Positions 1-12,444 of a stretch of 64,000 nt of DNA are shown one piece after another. The notes beneath the pieces were generated by a model that was not told the DNA's origin, made no database searches, and worked only from the letters and a program-made list of their open reading frames with translations. Numbering within the stretch: position 1 is the stretch's first letter; each line of letters starts with the position of its first letter. The DNA comes from Cymbidium sinense. Taxonomy: Eukaryota > Streptophyta > Magnoliopsida > Asparagales > Orchidaceae. The stretch lies in the NCBI GenBank assembly GCA_021442155.1, contig CM038228.1:87126114-87190113 (forward strand), given 5' to 3'. Made by a program: the position numbers and the translations under genes.

Positions 1-226
1 TTCATATTCTTAATGTTAAATGACTAACCTATCCTTGAGTTAACAAAAATCAGAAGGAAACATTAATATAAGGGAGATATTTGATATTTTGCTAAATCTA
101 GCTTTATAATAATTAGCTTAATCTAATAAGAGGCAAATAATGGTTTCCCATTTCTAAACCTTTATTCCTTTTATGCTTTAGCTAACTTAACATATATTTT
201 TTTCTTCTCTATATATATATACACAG

Positions 227-518
227 TTGCCATGCAAACTTCAAGAATCTTTTTCTGTGTGGAAGAAAGCAAGACAGCTTGTGTCTCCACACCTATCTTC
301 ACATGAAAAGTTCTGCACATCTCTGAGTCACAATGCAACCCTGAGTTGCAACTCAGTGAAGATGCCGATCAAGCCTCGTCCGCCGCTTATATTAAGGGTG
401 GTACATGAAGGAAGCTCTGGCTGCAGCATGAGCAAACGCCATTGTCAACTGACCTCCTTAGCTCAACTTCTTTCCTCTCGATGTTCTCCGAAGAACTCGA
501 AGATGAACTCAGACCCTG
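227..518 (+). CDS. Possible internal exon of an unrecognised gene
   Basis: Only the frame starting at 227 is open here, and it stays open to 598; the other two forward frames stop early. The open stretch is clearly richer in G and C than the AT-rich DNA on both sides. It is preceded by a pyrimidine/TA tract ending in ACACAG (221-226), a plausible splice acceptor, and ends at CCTG followed by GTAAAG (519-524), a plausible donor. That would give a 292-nt internal exon. The peptide is rich in Ser, Cys and Lys, with a KMPIKPRPPL segment and no domain I recognise. There is no ATG at the start, so a start codon would lie left of the window. It could instead be a chance open frame, a pseudogene piece or a non-coding transcript exon. 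Confidence 0.3.
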
Positions 519-598
519 GTAAAGTAACTGGTCTTGATCATGATGTTAACATACTTTCTCTTCATATACCACTTCCTGATGCTATTATTATTCATTGA

Positions 599-2113
599 CA
601 TCATATTGTTCTGTATTTAGTTCTTGAGAAAAATATTCATTTTGAAGCTTTATTTCTGTTGTTTTCTGAACTATAATACATTGTGGTTTCTATGGCTCCA
701 TGATGAAAGTTAAGGACTTTAATTCTTGTGGTGAATGTTTAGTTTGATTTGAACTTTTGAACTTATTGTTTTTTCAGAAATAATTTGATCAATTGATCAG
801 TTTTTTTCTTCTTCTTAAGTTCTCCTTTATTATGTTAAATATTTATATTCATTGCTAAGCGTTTAATATGCAGACATGCTTGTTTCATGTATATTAAGAA
901 ATAGAATGCATGAATTATACAATGATAATACAATTAGTAAAATAGACATGGAGCAAAAAAAAATTGTTTTAAGGAGTTCAACTTTCCTTAAGAGGTTATT
1001 CATGTAAGGCGGTTTTACCTTAATTTAAATTTTTTAAGAAATAAAATAATATTATAATTGAATAAGTAATTTAACTTGTATTTTATTATGTTTCATATGC
1101 ATATGATGCTTAGTCAACGTTTGACTTTTTTCAAGGATGAAGATCATGCTATTATAGTTTTAAGCTTAGGTTAAGGTTCGTTTGGTGTAGTTGTATTTTT
1201 TTTATTTTTTTTTTGTAAAATTGATTATAAAGTTTTTGTAGTGAAATTAATTTTTTAAAAAGTTTTTGTAGGTATTGCAAATATTTATATTCTAATAGTT
1301 CTCACTCTTAAAAAATAATTTTAATCACAACATTTTTTAGTAGTAAAAAAATTGACAGTTAAATGTAATTATAATTATTTTTTGAAAAATAAGTCAATCA
1401 GAAAGTTATCTCAAACTCATTATAAGATTCATTTAAATTTAATTGTTGATTTGATTAAAATTTTAGGTTGTAAATTAATCTCAAATTTAGGTTTATGATT
1501 GGGTTCAAATGTAGGATCACAATTAAAAAAAAATAAATAATAAAAAAAAATGTAGGATCACAATTATAATTCTCAATAACTTGTAAAGCTTAATTTATTT
1601 ACAAAATTTGAAACTTCTCATTACATTTCCCAATTTTAGATTTCCTAAAAAATATATATCAAGTCATGCCAAGTGGTAGTAGAAGTAGGGCACTCATTAG
1701 AACAATTTTATATTTGTTTGTATGTGTAGCTAAAATCTTTTAGTGTAGTCTACATAAAATGCCAAGGAGTTTAATATTATATCTATACAAATTAGAAATA
1801 ACATTAGATTCCATTTAACAAATATTGATAATTTACATAATAATTTGTTTTATGAGAGAACCATTCAAAAATAATCACTCATAAGATAGCCCAAATGCTT
1901 GCTATGCTATTAATATTTCAAAGTTTATAATTAAATAATATAAAGGCATTTAATTATTTCTACATATCTTATACTAAGTCTAAAAGCATGCATAGATCCT
2001 TTAAAATTCATGAAACAATTAGAAAAGATTTTTTTAAAAAAACATATTTATTAATAAATTAAAAGACATAATCTGAAGATTGTGCACACAATTAGTTGGG
2101 ATAAGTTTGAATT
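599..2113. other. AT-rich non-coding stretch
   Basis: A very AT-rich stretch with many poly-T and poly-A runs and stops in all frames. It could be intron or 3' flank of the possible exon at 227-518. I see no gene, RNA or recognisable mobile element. Confidence 0.6.
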
Positions 2114-2121
2114 TACTAGTT

Positions 2122-2442
2122 AGAGGGTGTAAGTGAGTTGCTTTTGCGACTCGAAGCTTGCTTAACGAGCTCAAGCTAAGCTTATCGAGCTCCGAGCTCA
2201 TAAACAAGCTCAGTTTGAGCTGGTTTGACTGAGTAATTATCGATCTCATTTACATAATGAATTTAATTATCGTATCACACATCGTCAATAATTTATCGAG
2301 CTTTTTAAACTAGCTCGAGCATTCGAGTCAAGCTCAAGCCTGATAATTAAGCTCGAGTTGAGCTCGAGCTTAACAGGATTTAAACAAGGTTAGCTCGCTT
2401 AAGTCAAAACTCGACTCTACTCGACTCGTTTACACCCCCTAC
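2122..2442. mobile_element. Small inverted-repeat element (MITE-like), GAGCTCGAG-rich
   Basis: The ends are inverted copies: GGGTGTAAGTGAG at the left (from 2125) and CTCGTTTACACCC at the right (to 2437). The octamer TACTAGTT flanks both sides (2114-2121 and 2443-2450), possibly a target duplication a few bases off the termini. The inside is full of alternating AGCTCGAG/CGAGCT motifs. Plant genomes commonly carry non-autonomous repeats of this look. There is no coding capacity; the 71-residue minus-strand open frame across it is incidental. The transposase superfamily is not assigned. Confidence 0.55.
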
Positions 2443-2450
2443 TACTAGTT

Positions 2451-5080
2451 GACTAGGAGATATTGACTAAACATGTTTGAACTCACTAAATACAAGTTTA
2501 CCTAGAGGAGTTGCACATAAGAATTATATAAGTAAATATTAAACTTTAAGTATTAGATATATAAATATATAAGAACTGTGTATTATGTATGTAAATCTCT
2601 TTAAATTAAAATGTTAAAATAATATATAATTGCTAATTATTATGATTGTTTCATTTGATGAACTTATGATAACGAAAATTTATATGAAACTTAATAACTA
2701 TATAATAATTTATTCAAATTTATAAAAAAAGTTAATCTTATACATTCAAATTTTTTAAAACTTGCATATTATCATTATAATATAATAATTAGTAATTTTA
2801 TTTATCTAGATTAGATTACACATAATCACAATTTGCATGGCTTAAGTACCTTGGTGTGTGATATAAAATAATTTATACATCTATATATTATATTAATTAA
2901 GCTAAAATAAAAGAGAAAATCTTAAATTTAAAATAATTAAAAACAATAGATGAACTAATAAATATTTGATAAGAAAAAATCTGGCAGTGACTCATTCTAA
3001 CGTAGATCTCATTCCTTATATTAGATTTAAAAGAACAATTATGAATTTTAGTAGTAGAAATTGCCATTAGATTGCATATGACTGAATTTAGAAGAATAAA
3101 TTAAATATGTTCTTTCCAATTGAAAGGATAAAAAAAAATTTAATATAAAATTGAAGAGCATTATTCTTTTTCTCCATCCTTTAGTTTCTAAAAAGTAAAA
3201 TAATTTAATTAATTTAAAAATTAAAAAATGTTTTTGTTTAAATCTTTTAAAGAAAAGTATATGATAAATATATATTTTATGAGGGAAAATTTTAAAATAG
3301 GCACATTCTTAATCTTAATTAGCAATTTAGGCATCAAAATTTTTTTTTATGAAAATTACCATTTTTTATGTACTATATTAGATATTAAACAGATGCAACT
3401 TACCATTTTTTTAAATTTTTTCTATTAAAAAATAATAATTGGAAAAATTTTTTAATAGAGTTCTTTTATTATTGAACATTCTCTCTTGTGATTGTGATGT
3501 AAATAGTCTTCTTCATGATGGTCACATTTGGTTATAAACTATGAGATATCCATTCTCTACATACATTAGAATAATAAGAGAATTTTCATTATCAATTCAT
3601 TTCAATAAGATGAGACTTTGTTATGATGCAGATCAAATTAAAACTTAAATGATTAGGTATAACTTTTAAGACCTTTACTAACACAATTAATTGACATGCA
3701 GAGTTGAGAATAATTAGAGCGATGAAAGCTTGATCAGTGAATATGACTCAGGCTCGACCTTTATTAAATTGATAAGAACATGACTTGGGTGCCTCAATTG
3801 AATATACATTTCAGGTCAAATTTGAGTCAATTTCGAATTTATGGGTCAAGTATTTGATAGATTGACACTGCTATGAATAATGCTGCTAAGTTGACAATAA
3901 GACATATATTAAATTGAATTTTCAGTTGATTCTTTGAAAATGAATTATATTTTTTATGTGTTATGATTCATATTTTGATTTAAATTTCATTAATTCAAAA
4001 TTTTTTGTTTGGTTTGATAGCACAATTTTGTTTATGAATTTATGATAATTGCATTTAGAGGATCGATTTTGTGAGTATTAATTTAGTGTTGTTCATCTTA
4101 CTATAAATATTGTCGACTCTATCTTTCTACATAGAAGAGGGGGTATATGGGACAAATAGCACATTTTATTGGTAAAATACAAATGTGAATTTAAAAAAAA
4201 TGAATTTTTAAAAGACTAGTGTAATATATCTTAAAAATCATGTGTTCCATTACATTTAGTAATCAAAACTATTTAATATATCCTAAGTATCAAGCATTAC
4301 CTAAGTGCATAATTCAGAACAAGTTGAAAGTCTCTTTAAATAATAAATAAATTCACATCCAATAAAAATCATGTATTAGAAATATTTTAATGCATTCAAT
4401 TATGCCAAAGGGTCCAAATTGATTGACATAGATGAGATTCAAATTAATGATCATGTATGTTATTAAGAAATTTATCGTACGCTAACTTTAATACATTTAT
4501 ATTTGAGATAATGCATTTTGATAGGATTAATCCAACTATATGAGAATTGCACAAATCCAAAAATATTTGAGCCTTGGAATAGTTAAACTAGACTAAATTG
4601 ATTAAATCCGATCTAAGGACAACTGACTCCACCCCTCTCATTCCTCATGCACGAATTGGACATGTGGGCTATGCCGCCTATGCGCATGAGGTGCATCAAT
4701 GACCTCTCGATTTTGCTCAATTAGTTGACTAATGGGCGAATCATGTTTCATGAGAGACTCATCTCGCCATTAGGAGTTTGAATCTACCCTTAGATCATAA
4801 GAAAATATTCTAGTTTGAGCATAATTTTCCCAAGAAAATTTAAAAATCAAACTTCCACATATCAATAAGCCTTTACAAGTGACATCTATAGTAGTATAGA
4901 AAGGAAATTATTATTCCCAAAATATGATGAAGTTCCATCTTTATTAATTTATTTGTTGATCCTAATTTGATCAATACTCTTTTAGTAATTATTGCTTGCG
5001 TGAGTCTCTAATTTACAAACCATCAATAATGTTGGATTCCATTCATCTAGATGAACAAATGCATGCTAAGCTTCAGAACC
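2451..5080. other. AT-rich intergenic stretch
   Basis: Mostly A and T with short less AT-rich patches near 3,720-3,860 and 4,600-4,790. No open frame has a coding look and no repeat structure was recognised. Confidence 0.55.
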
Positions 5081-5118
5081 TCTCTCTCTCTCTCTCTCTC
5101 TTGATATATATATATATA
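5081..5118. repeat. (TC)10 followed by (AT)7 microsatellite
   Basis: TC dinucleotides run from 5,081 to 5,100 and are followed by a short (AT)n run to about 5,118. Confidence 0.9.
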
Positions 5119-6039
5119 ACTCATTATTTTACTTCCTATTAAGTGTTTATATTAGTTATTAATTAAGAAATACTAATAAAAAAGTTATATTTTGAAAACT
5201 ATTGAGCTTGAAATATTAATCACCTTTTTAGGTGGTTAGTTTTATGATATATTAAAAATAAAATGAAGTAACTAGCATTAAATAATATCTTGATTAATAA
5301 AAAAAATTTTAAAAATGTTTCAAATTCTTCAAATTCTTAAAAATGTTAAAATCAATTTCATTTAGTTAGGATTAATTAAATATGTAATATCTTAAACTTA
5401 TAGCATTAGAACATACAAGGGCTTGCAAAACTAGGTTAACATTTTAGATTGTTCTTATTTGCCCTATTTTAAGACATTACATTACTTTGTTCATTGTGTA
5501 TGCATAATCATTGCATTTTATTAGTTGTCAAATTATAAAGTTGTGTTCTTCACATATTTTATATAGATTCTCTAATTCATCCTATTAGGTTAGTTTGAGA
5601 CTTGACTTATATAAGTCAAGCCTTATATATTACTCTAAGCATAATATATTAATTAATTTGGTCAAGCATCTAAATTTATCAGTATATTTATGACATTCAC
5701 ATAGCTTCCATTCACATAATCCCATGGTAGCCATTCCATTGATCATTAAAGGCAAGTCTTCTTACCAATTATAAATCATTTTTTTCCATTGATCACATAG
5801 CTTTTGATATCTCCTAATTATTAAAATTCAATAATTATTTACCTATTTCCTGATCTCTCATTATATAAGGAGAATAATAAATCCAAATGCTTTTCAAGCA
5901 CTTCATTCCCATTCGCTAATACTTGACATTATTTGCCACTGTCCATCTTCTAACAAATATCTCCTACATAACATTCATTTACTAACAATTCACTCTTTAC
6001 ACCAACTCACTTTTGTTCACCAACTAATGTCCACAACTC
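5119..6039. other. AT-rich stretch without recognisable feature
   Basis: AT-rich with no coding-like frame. Towards 5,900 it grades into the degenerate tandem repeat that follows. Confidence 0.5.
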
Positions 6040-6790
6040 GACATCTATTTGTAAACATCTTTTTCATAATTCTAGTCAGTGTATTTATTGTTGATTAGCA
6101 TCCATTGGTTTATATTTGTTGATCGATATATTACAATTTATATTAGTTATTATTTTTCATCTTATAAGTGATGTTTAGTAACTGATATCCACCAATCATT
6201 GTTCTCCTCTCACTAATTTTTAATTTCTATTTACAATCAATATCACTTAACTAACATTCATAGATTAATGTTCTACTCTTAATATTTATTATTAATTTTT
6301 CTTTATCAATCAATGTATATTAACCTATGCCCTGATGCTATCTATCTCCTTTTATCTATCAATTGTTGTTTGATGATCTACCTTCAAAGACTAACATCTT
6401 ACTCTTGAAAGCAACCGTTGCTTTCATTCATCAATTGATGTCTCTTGATTAATGTCAATTAGTTTACATCCTACTTACAATGTTTGTCATCACTTTCTTT
6501 TTGCTAATTGATTTTCCCCAACCAACATCTTACTTTAAACTCCAACAGTCACATTTGGTTTGTCAATTGATATTTGCATTTAACACAAATTATTATCTCT
6601 CACATATTAATTAATATCTCATGAACAACATCCATTGATTGATGACCTACTCTAGATGCCAAACATTACCTTTCATTTATTGATAGATATCACCCATTTA
6701 ATGTCCTTAGACTGACATCTTACTCTTAAGGCCAACATCAAATTTCACTTTTACGATTGATTTTTATTAACTAACGTCCCTTAATCATTA
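6040..6790. repeat. Degenerate tandem repeat, period about 65 bp
   Basis: A phrase like ACATCTTACTCTTAA followed by CCAAC recurs near 6,268, 6,395, 6,466, 6,525, 6,643 and 6,714, so spacings are about 60-71 bp or twice that. Between these, a second phrase like TCAATTGATGTC recurs. The units are heavily diverged. It may be an old minisatellite or a piece of a retroelement LTR. No coding frame. Confidence 0.5.
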
Positions 6791-7107
6791 TCATATACCA
6801 TTTTTTGTTCGAGATAAGAACATCAAAAGTTCTATTTTCAATTGGTGCCTCTTCATAATAGTGTGTCTACAATTGGATTTATCTACAGTACGATTACTTC
6901 TTAATTTATACTCATTTAATCATGCTTGTATTTTTAAACATTTAATTATGTTGAGTATTTTCTTAAAAGAAATCTTTATTTTTTCAAATATAATAGTTTA
7001 ATCATTAATTAACAATATATAAAATCTATAATTCATCTCTAAATTATATAAAAAATTAAAAATTGAGAATTAGTTCCCTTCATTAATTAATAATATTATT
7101 GAGACAT
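6791..7107. other. AT-rich stretch
   Basis: No gene or element seen between the tandem repeat and the foldback element. Confidence 0.5.
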
Positions 7108-7852
7108 AATCTTACTAGAATGATTAGATCTTAAATAAATTATTAATTATTATATACTATGATTAATAAGAATATTTTAATTTAAAATAAACTATTTCTA
7201 AAAGAAATATGATATTCTATTTTATTCAAGAAGAGCATATAATTAATGGTTAAACCAAAATAATAATTAATTTTAAATTATTTTGTTTCATCATAAGGAG
7301 GAGAATAATCATTTTAATAAATGTTATTCTTATATTGGGTAGATGCTTAAATAATGAGAAATGTAGATACATTTTAGAGATATATCATCTCCAATTGTTC
7401 ATAGTGTACAAATAATCTATTACCTATAGAAATACTTAGCATATCATGACCAAATTAAGAGGGAGTCACATACGAGTCATAAAAGCTCATTGGTCAACGA
7501 TCTCCATTAATTTAATGGCAATCAATCCATTTGACAAGAAGAAACAAAATATAACATATTCAACTAACTCTCTCTTATTTGATGTGCACTTATTTTTATC
7601 ATTATTTAAGCATATACCCAATATAGGAATAATATTTACTAAAATGATTAGTCTCCTTCTTCTCATAACATCAAAATAATTTATAATTAATTATTATTTT
7701 GGTTTAACAACTAACTATATGCCCTTCTTGAATAAATTATAATATCATATTTTTTTTTTTAAAATAGTTTATTTGAAAGTATAATATTTTTATTAATCAT
7801 AGTTTACAATAATTAATAAAATTATTTAGGATCTAATCATTCTAGTTAGATT
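7108..7852. mobile_element. Foldback (long inverted-repeat) element
   Basis: The left arm, about 7,108-7,358, reads as the inverted copy of about 7,599-7,852. Shared landmarks are the outer AGAATGATTAGATC, the middle TATGATTAATAA and AAACCAAAATAATAATTAAT, and the inner ATTGGGTAGATGCTTAAATAAT. The arms are about 250 bp, diverged by substitutions and small indels, around a loop of about 240 bp. The 77-residue open frame at 7,446-7,679 spans loop and arm and has no coding character. Terminal duplications could not be fixed. Confidence 0.75.
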
Positions 7853-8482
7853 ATATATATAATATCTACTTAAGTTATATACATAATAGAAAAATATCAT
7901 AAAATGTTACATTAAATGATGATGATGTTTGACAATATAATATTGGGCATATAGTTTGAGCAATTTTGAAATTGCATAACTACCTTATCATTGTAAGTAA
8001 ATCATGCTATTTAATTAGATTCATTAAGGGATTATTTAATTGAAATTATACCACACATTCTTCTTAATTTTTATCTTAAATTATTTGCAGAGTGCCACAT
8101 ATTGTACAATACTATTGTGCAAATATTGTATTCTTTTGAATGTCAAAGAGTATTTTGGATTTCATATGGTATTGGCAATGAGTAATTACTACACAAATGT
8201 GTTTTTACTAGTTCCATGAATATATGTTCATTGGTTTAAAAAAAGAAGCAATGATCAAATAATCAATTGGAGAGTTTAATCATATATTTGAAGAAAGACA
8301 TAGGAAAAAAGCCTCAATTTATTAACTTAAACACATCTTGGCTTTTTGCAAGGTGGTGAGAGCTAGAAGGGACAAGTTCATCACCTCGAAGTAAAAATAT
8401 TATGACCTAATAGAAAGGACTACGAGTAACTTGTATTACATTTTATAGTGAAAGTTTAGGGCATATCTTTATTATTGGTTAA
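7853..8482. other. AT-rich flank up to the gypsy insertion
   Basis: No gene seen. The last five bases, GTTAA at 8,478-8,482, are the left copy of the target duplication of the next element. Confidence 0.6.
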
Positions 8483-8981
8483 TGATGGAGGTGGGCATTC
8501 TTTCTTTTGATGAGATTGAGAGAACGTGAGAATTTGAGGTGAAGGAAGAGGATAACTAGCGCTCCCACCAAGGATTGCCAAGGTTTGGCCACCAAGCTCT
8601 CAAACCATAAGAATAACTCAAAATTTTATAATTGCCAAAAGATCCCTTTCATTCTAGTAAGAAGGGCAATTTATAGTCATTACAAGCATCTTTCAAAAAA
8701 AAAAAAAATTCAAAATATGGAGGGAAAGGTGGGTGACCACATTAATGTGAAGTATTAATTTGCCTCATTATTTTATGCCATCCACCCATTTCACATGCTA
8801 TTATTTTATGTGGATTCAACCACCTCACATATCATCATGCTTTGAATTTTAAATACAAAATTTCAAACATGGAGTTTCTAGAAGAAAAAGCAATGGGTTG
8901 TCTTCTTTTGAATTTTCTTGAGCTTTAGAGATCTTGTAAATGGACCTTCTCTAATTTTGATTCTCATGATATTCTACATCA
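8483..8981 (-). repeat. 3' LTR of the minus-strand gypsy element
   Basis: 499 bp; matches 14,284-14,814 almost throughout with small indels, and ends TGATG...CATCA. In element orientation this is the downstream LTR. The adjacent internal bases ACTCCCCAGGC (8,982-8,992) give, on the minus strand, a short purine-rich stretch ending GGGGAGT, a likely polypurine tract. Confidence 0.9.
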
Positions 8982-9199
8982 ACTCCCCAGGCTCAATTGA
9001 CTGTAGAGTTAAAATCTAAGAAGTCTTCTACTAAGGTGGGGCTAAAGTCTCCAAATCGACGGTCAACCATGTGTCTTCATTGGTGGCTTATTCTTCCAAC
9101 TGAACTAGAAAATGTTGTTCGTAGATTAATGGGTGCTTCCTCGGTGATAATATAGTCAACTTCAAAGGAAGAGGGCTTGCAAGTACGGTATATATCTTG

Positions 9200-10260
9200 C
9201 TAAAGAGTTAAATCAACAAGTGGAGGTTTTCTAATTCCTTCATATGATAGAATATCTTCAATATTAATAATGGATGAATGAGCACAATCAAGGTGATAAG
9301 CATTAGTTCCAATTTTCTTGAGAATTTTAAATGGACCACAAGCTTCGTGCATGTAATTTCTTATATCTAGTAGTTTGATAACGCCAAATGAATGCGAATC
9401 AATAATCACCATCTTCTTTATATTCTTTTGTTGAACGATTATGATTTACCTTAAGCATAATTATCATTACTTATAGTAATTTGTTTTCTTATATCTTCAT
9501 GGAGGCTTTGAAAATCTTTAGTAAATGAGAATGTTGCATCAAAAAAATACATGAGATGGTAGGTTTGCTACATCTATCGTATCGTGGATTGACCATAGAC
9601 TATCTCAAATGGTGATTTTTTTGTAGTTATAGATATAGTACTATTATAGGCAAATTCTGAGGTTGGTAAATGTAAATCCCAATTTTCTAAATTTTTATCT
9701 ACAAAATATCTAAGTAAATTTCCTAAGGTGCGATTAACTATTTCTATTTGTCCATCAGTTTGTGGGTGAAAGGTAGAAGAAAATTTTAATTTGGTACCTA
9801 ATAATTTCCATAATATTTTCCAAAAATATGAGACAAACTTAACATCTCTATCAGAAACAATGGTTAAAGGGAGACCATGGAGTCGCACTATTTCCTTAAA
9901 AAATAATTTAGCTATATAAGAAGCATTGTTTGTTTTTGAACAAGGTAAGAAATGAGCCATTTTTGAGAACCTATCCACTACCAAAAAAAAAAAAAATACT
10001 ATCATGTCCTCGAGCTATCTTAGGTAATCCTAGAATAAAATTCATTGATAGGTCTTCCCAAGGCCTATAAGGAACAGGTAAATCATTATATTGTCCAACC
10101 CTTTGTTTGATAGTTTTAGCCTGTTTACAAATTAAACATTGAGCCACTAATTTTTGAACATCTCATTTTAATGAAGGCCAATAAAATCTATTTTCTAATA
10201 AACATATGGTCTTATCCTTTCCAAAATGACTACACCCCCATCATGTAGCTCAGTGATATG
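9200..10260 (-). pseudogene. gypsy integrase (minus-strand element), degenerate
   Basis: Integrase inserts element cDNA into host DNA. Read from right to left, a zinc-binding N-terminal region shows SHFGKDKT and CLICKQAK (about 10,110-10,250). The catalytic core lies in the open frame at 9,574-10,005, with SDRD and GQIE exactly 35 residues apart, as in D(35)E integrases. The C-terminal part is at 9,200-9,412. The first catalytic Asp, expected in a MDFxLGLP motif, reads MNF (D to N), and the frame is broken between modules. A run of Phe at 9,970-10,000 comes from an A-tract that may have slipped. The gene is non-functional. Confidence 0.85.
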
Positions 10261-10539
10261 GAATTCTCTAAGAGAAGATCAAGGAATGCATAATTATTTT
10301 CCTTTATATAAATATCCATTTGTTATTAAGAATGTCCATTATAAAGTTATTGGTTTATCTAGGTGTTCAAGATAAATTAGGTGAAAGTCGGCACAATATA
10401 ATCATATCTTTAATCTATCAAATCTTGAGATTCTAATTCTAAAGAGGAAATCATTAGGTTTACCTGGATAAAGCATCAACAGTTTATTCTCAATTCCGCT
10501 TATGCTTTAGAACAAAAGAGTAGTCTTGTAAAAATTCAA

Positions 10540-10910
10540 CCCATTTTGCATGCCTATGACTTAATTTTGTTGAGTATTAATGAATTTTAAGGCATGATGA
10601 TCAATTAAGTATAAATTCTCTATGTAAGAGATAGTCGCCAATGCCTTAAGGATTAAATTACAGATAAAACTCTATCATAAGTGGAATATCATTGTTTAGC
10701 TTCATTTAACTTTTCACTAAAGAATGCTATAGATGATTCTCTTGACTTAAAATTCCACCTATCCCAATTCAAGCATCACATGTCACTTCAAAGGCTTTAG
10801 AAAATCAAGAAGCCTAAGGATTGGTAAAAGTGATAAGAACTTTAATTTGCTCTAACCTTTTGTGCATTAGATGCAAAAAAATTTATCTAATTTTAGTATA
10901 TGTTATCGAG
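10540..10910 (-). pseudogene. RNase H domain remnant (minus-strand gypsy)
   Basis: Near 10,700-10,800 the minus strand gives CDA, a stop, then IGIGGILSQE, followed by an SEKLNEAKQ-like stretch in shifted frames. This is the usual start of the RT-coupled RNase H that degrades the RNA strand during reverse transcription. The Asp of CDA is kept, but stops and frameshifts prevent a continuous product. Confidence 0.65.
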
Positions 10911-10919
10911 CAACAATGG

Positions 10920-11600
10920 TACTAAAATTCTTAATAAATCTGATAAAAAAGTGGCTAAACCATGGAAGCTTCTAACTTCAAGAAAACTTTTAGGTGATGG
11001 CCAATCTAAGATTGCTTTCACTTTAGAAGGATCATGTTTAAGTCTAGTAGGATATAATAAAGCCTAAAAAGATTATCTCGACTTGCAAAAGAAACACTTT
11101 TAAATTAATGTATAATTTCTCTTGTCTAAGTAGTTCAAAGACTTTTGTAGGTGTTGTAGATGCTCATTTCACTTGGACTAAAAAATAGAATATCATCAAA
11201 ATACACCACCAAAAATTTACCTATATATGGTTTAAGAATAATATTCATTAGTCTCATAAATGTGCTAGGAGCATTTGAAAGCCCAAAGGACATGACAAGT
11301 CATTCATAAAGTCCATCAGGGGTCTTAAAAGATGTTTTCCACTCATCTCCTGATCTAATCCGAATTTGATGATATCCACTTTTAGATCAATCTTTGAAAA
11401 AATCTCCGAGATTAAATCTAACATATCATCTAATCGGGAATAAAACCTATATTTGATAGTAATTTGATTTATTGCTCGACTATCAACACACATTCACCAT
11501 GTTCCATCTTTCTTTGGAGTTAATAATGCTTGGATTGCACAGGGGCTAAGACTCTCTTGAATAAAACCCTTTCTTCCTCAACTTATCTTTTAATCTCAAC
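10920..11600 (-). pseudogene. gypsy reverse transcriptase, degenerate
   Basis: The open frame at 11,254-11,493 contains [15 protein letters not shown] and SKIDL, typical gypsy RT blocks. About 11,190 encodes [13 protein letters not shown], so the catalytic FDD motif is intact. Near 10,930-11,010 comes KHDPSKVKAI, then WPSPKSF, the usual block after the RT core. The frame changes at least twice between these blocks, and a stop precedes the VDSR block, so the enzyme could not be made whole. Confidence 0.85.
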
Positions 11601-12014
11601 ATGCTCATAGGGTTCATCCTGTGGAAGATTAAGAAGTTGAGAACCTGCAAGAACTCAATAGCATGTTGAATGTCTCTTAGAGGAGGTAGCTCATCGTGAA
11701 GCTCATCTGCAATATCGTTAAAATCGAAGAAGAGAAGAGACCACAGTATGTGAGTCTCATTAGAGTCGGTATGACTTCTTTTACATCTAATATGTGAAGA
11801 GGAAATGGATCGAAATTTTTTTTAAAGCTCCAAAACCTATTATTTCTATCTTTGGGGTCAAAGGAGGAAGAGTAGGTGTTTTAAAGTAAGAATTAGAAAT
11901 GATAGTATTAGACCTAATAGTAGATTTTCTATGATAATTAAAGTTTGACATTTTTCTTCAATAAAGGCTTAGTATTGTTTTGTGGTGTTATGGAGAGTAT
12001 TTTTTCTACTGGCT

Positions 12015-12345
12015 TTATTGGTAGGAGTTTAATAGTCTTATTATTATGTTTAAAAATATAAGTATTTTTTCCCTACCATAATGAATAACATTCATATCAT
12101 ATAGCCAAGGTCGTCCTAAGAGAATATGAGCAATGTCCATAGGGAGAACATCACACCAAATTTGATCCTCATAGCTTCCTATTTTAATAGGAACTAAACA
12201 CCGATTGGTGATGGGAAGAGATGTATGATTTACCCAACTAACATGAAATGGTTCAGGGTGAGGTTCAAATTTTAGATTAGCTCGAGTTAATGTGTGTGTT
12301 GAAATGACATTCATAGCACTCTCTCCATCTATAACTAACCTACAT
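12015..12345 (-). pseudogene. gypsy aspartic protease, degenerate
   Basis: The minus strand reads VIDGESAMNVIS, then a stretch with EPHPEPFHVSWVN and VLPMDIAHILLGRPWLYD. The last is the conserved ILLGRPWL end of Ty3/gypsy proteases. The active-site triplet is DGE rather than the usual D-S/T-G, so it is probably inactive. The Asp itself is kept. Confidence 0.8.
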
Positions 12346-12444
12346 CTCTTTTCATTACAAAAACATACATGCTAAAAATATTCTTTCTCCAATCTTAGCC
12401 TCATTTTTATTACATAAAGACATCTCATCACATTAATATATTTG

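Noticed and set aside
7446..7679. 77-residue open frame
   Set aside because: It spans the loop and arm of the foldback element and has no coding character.
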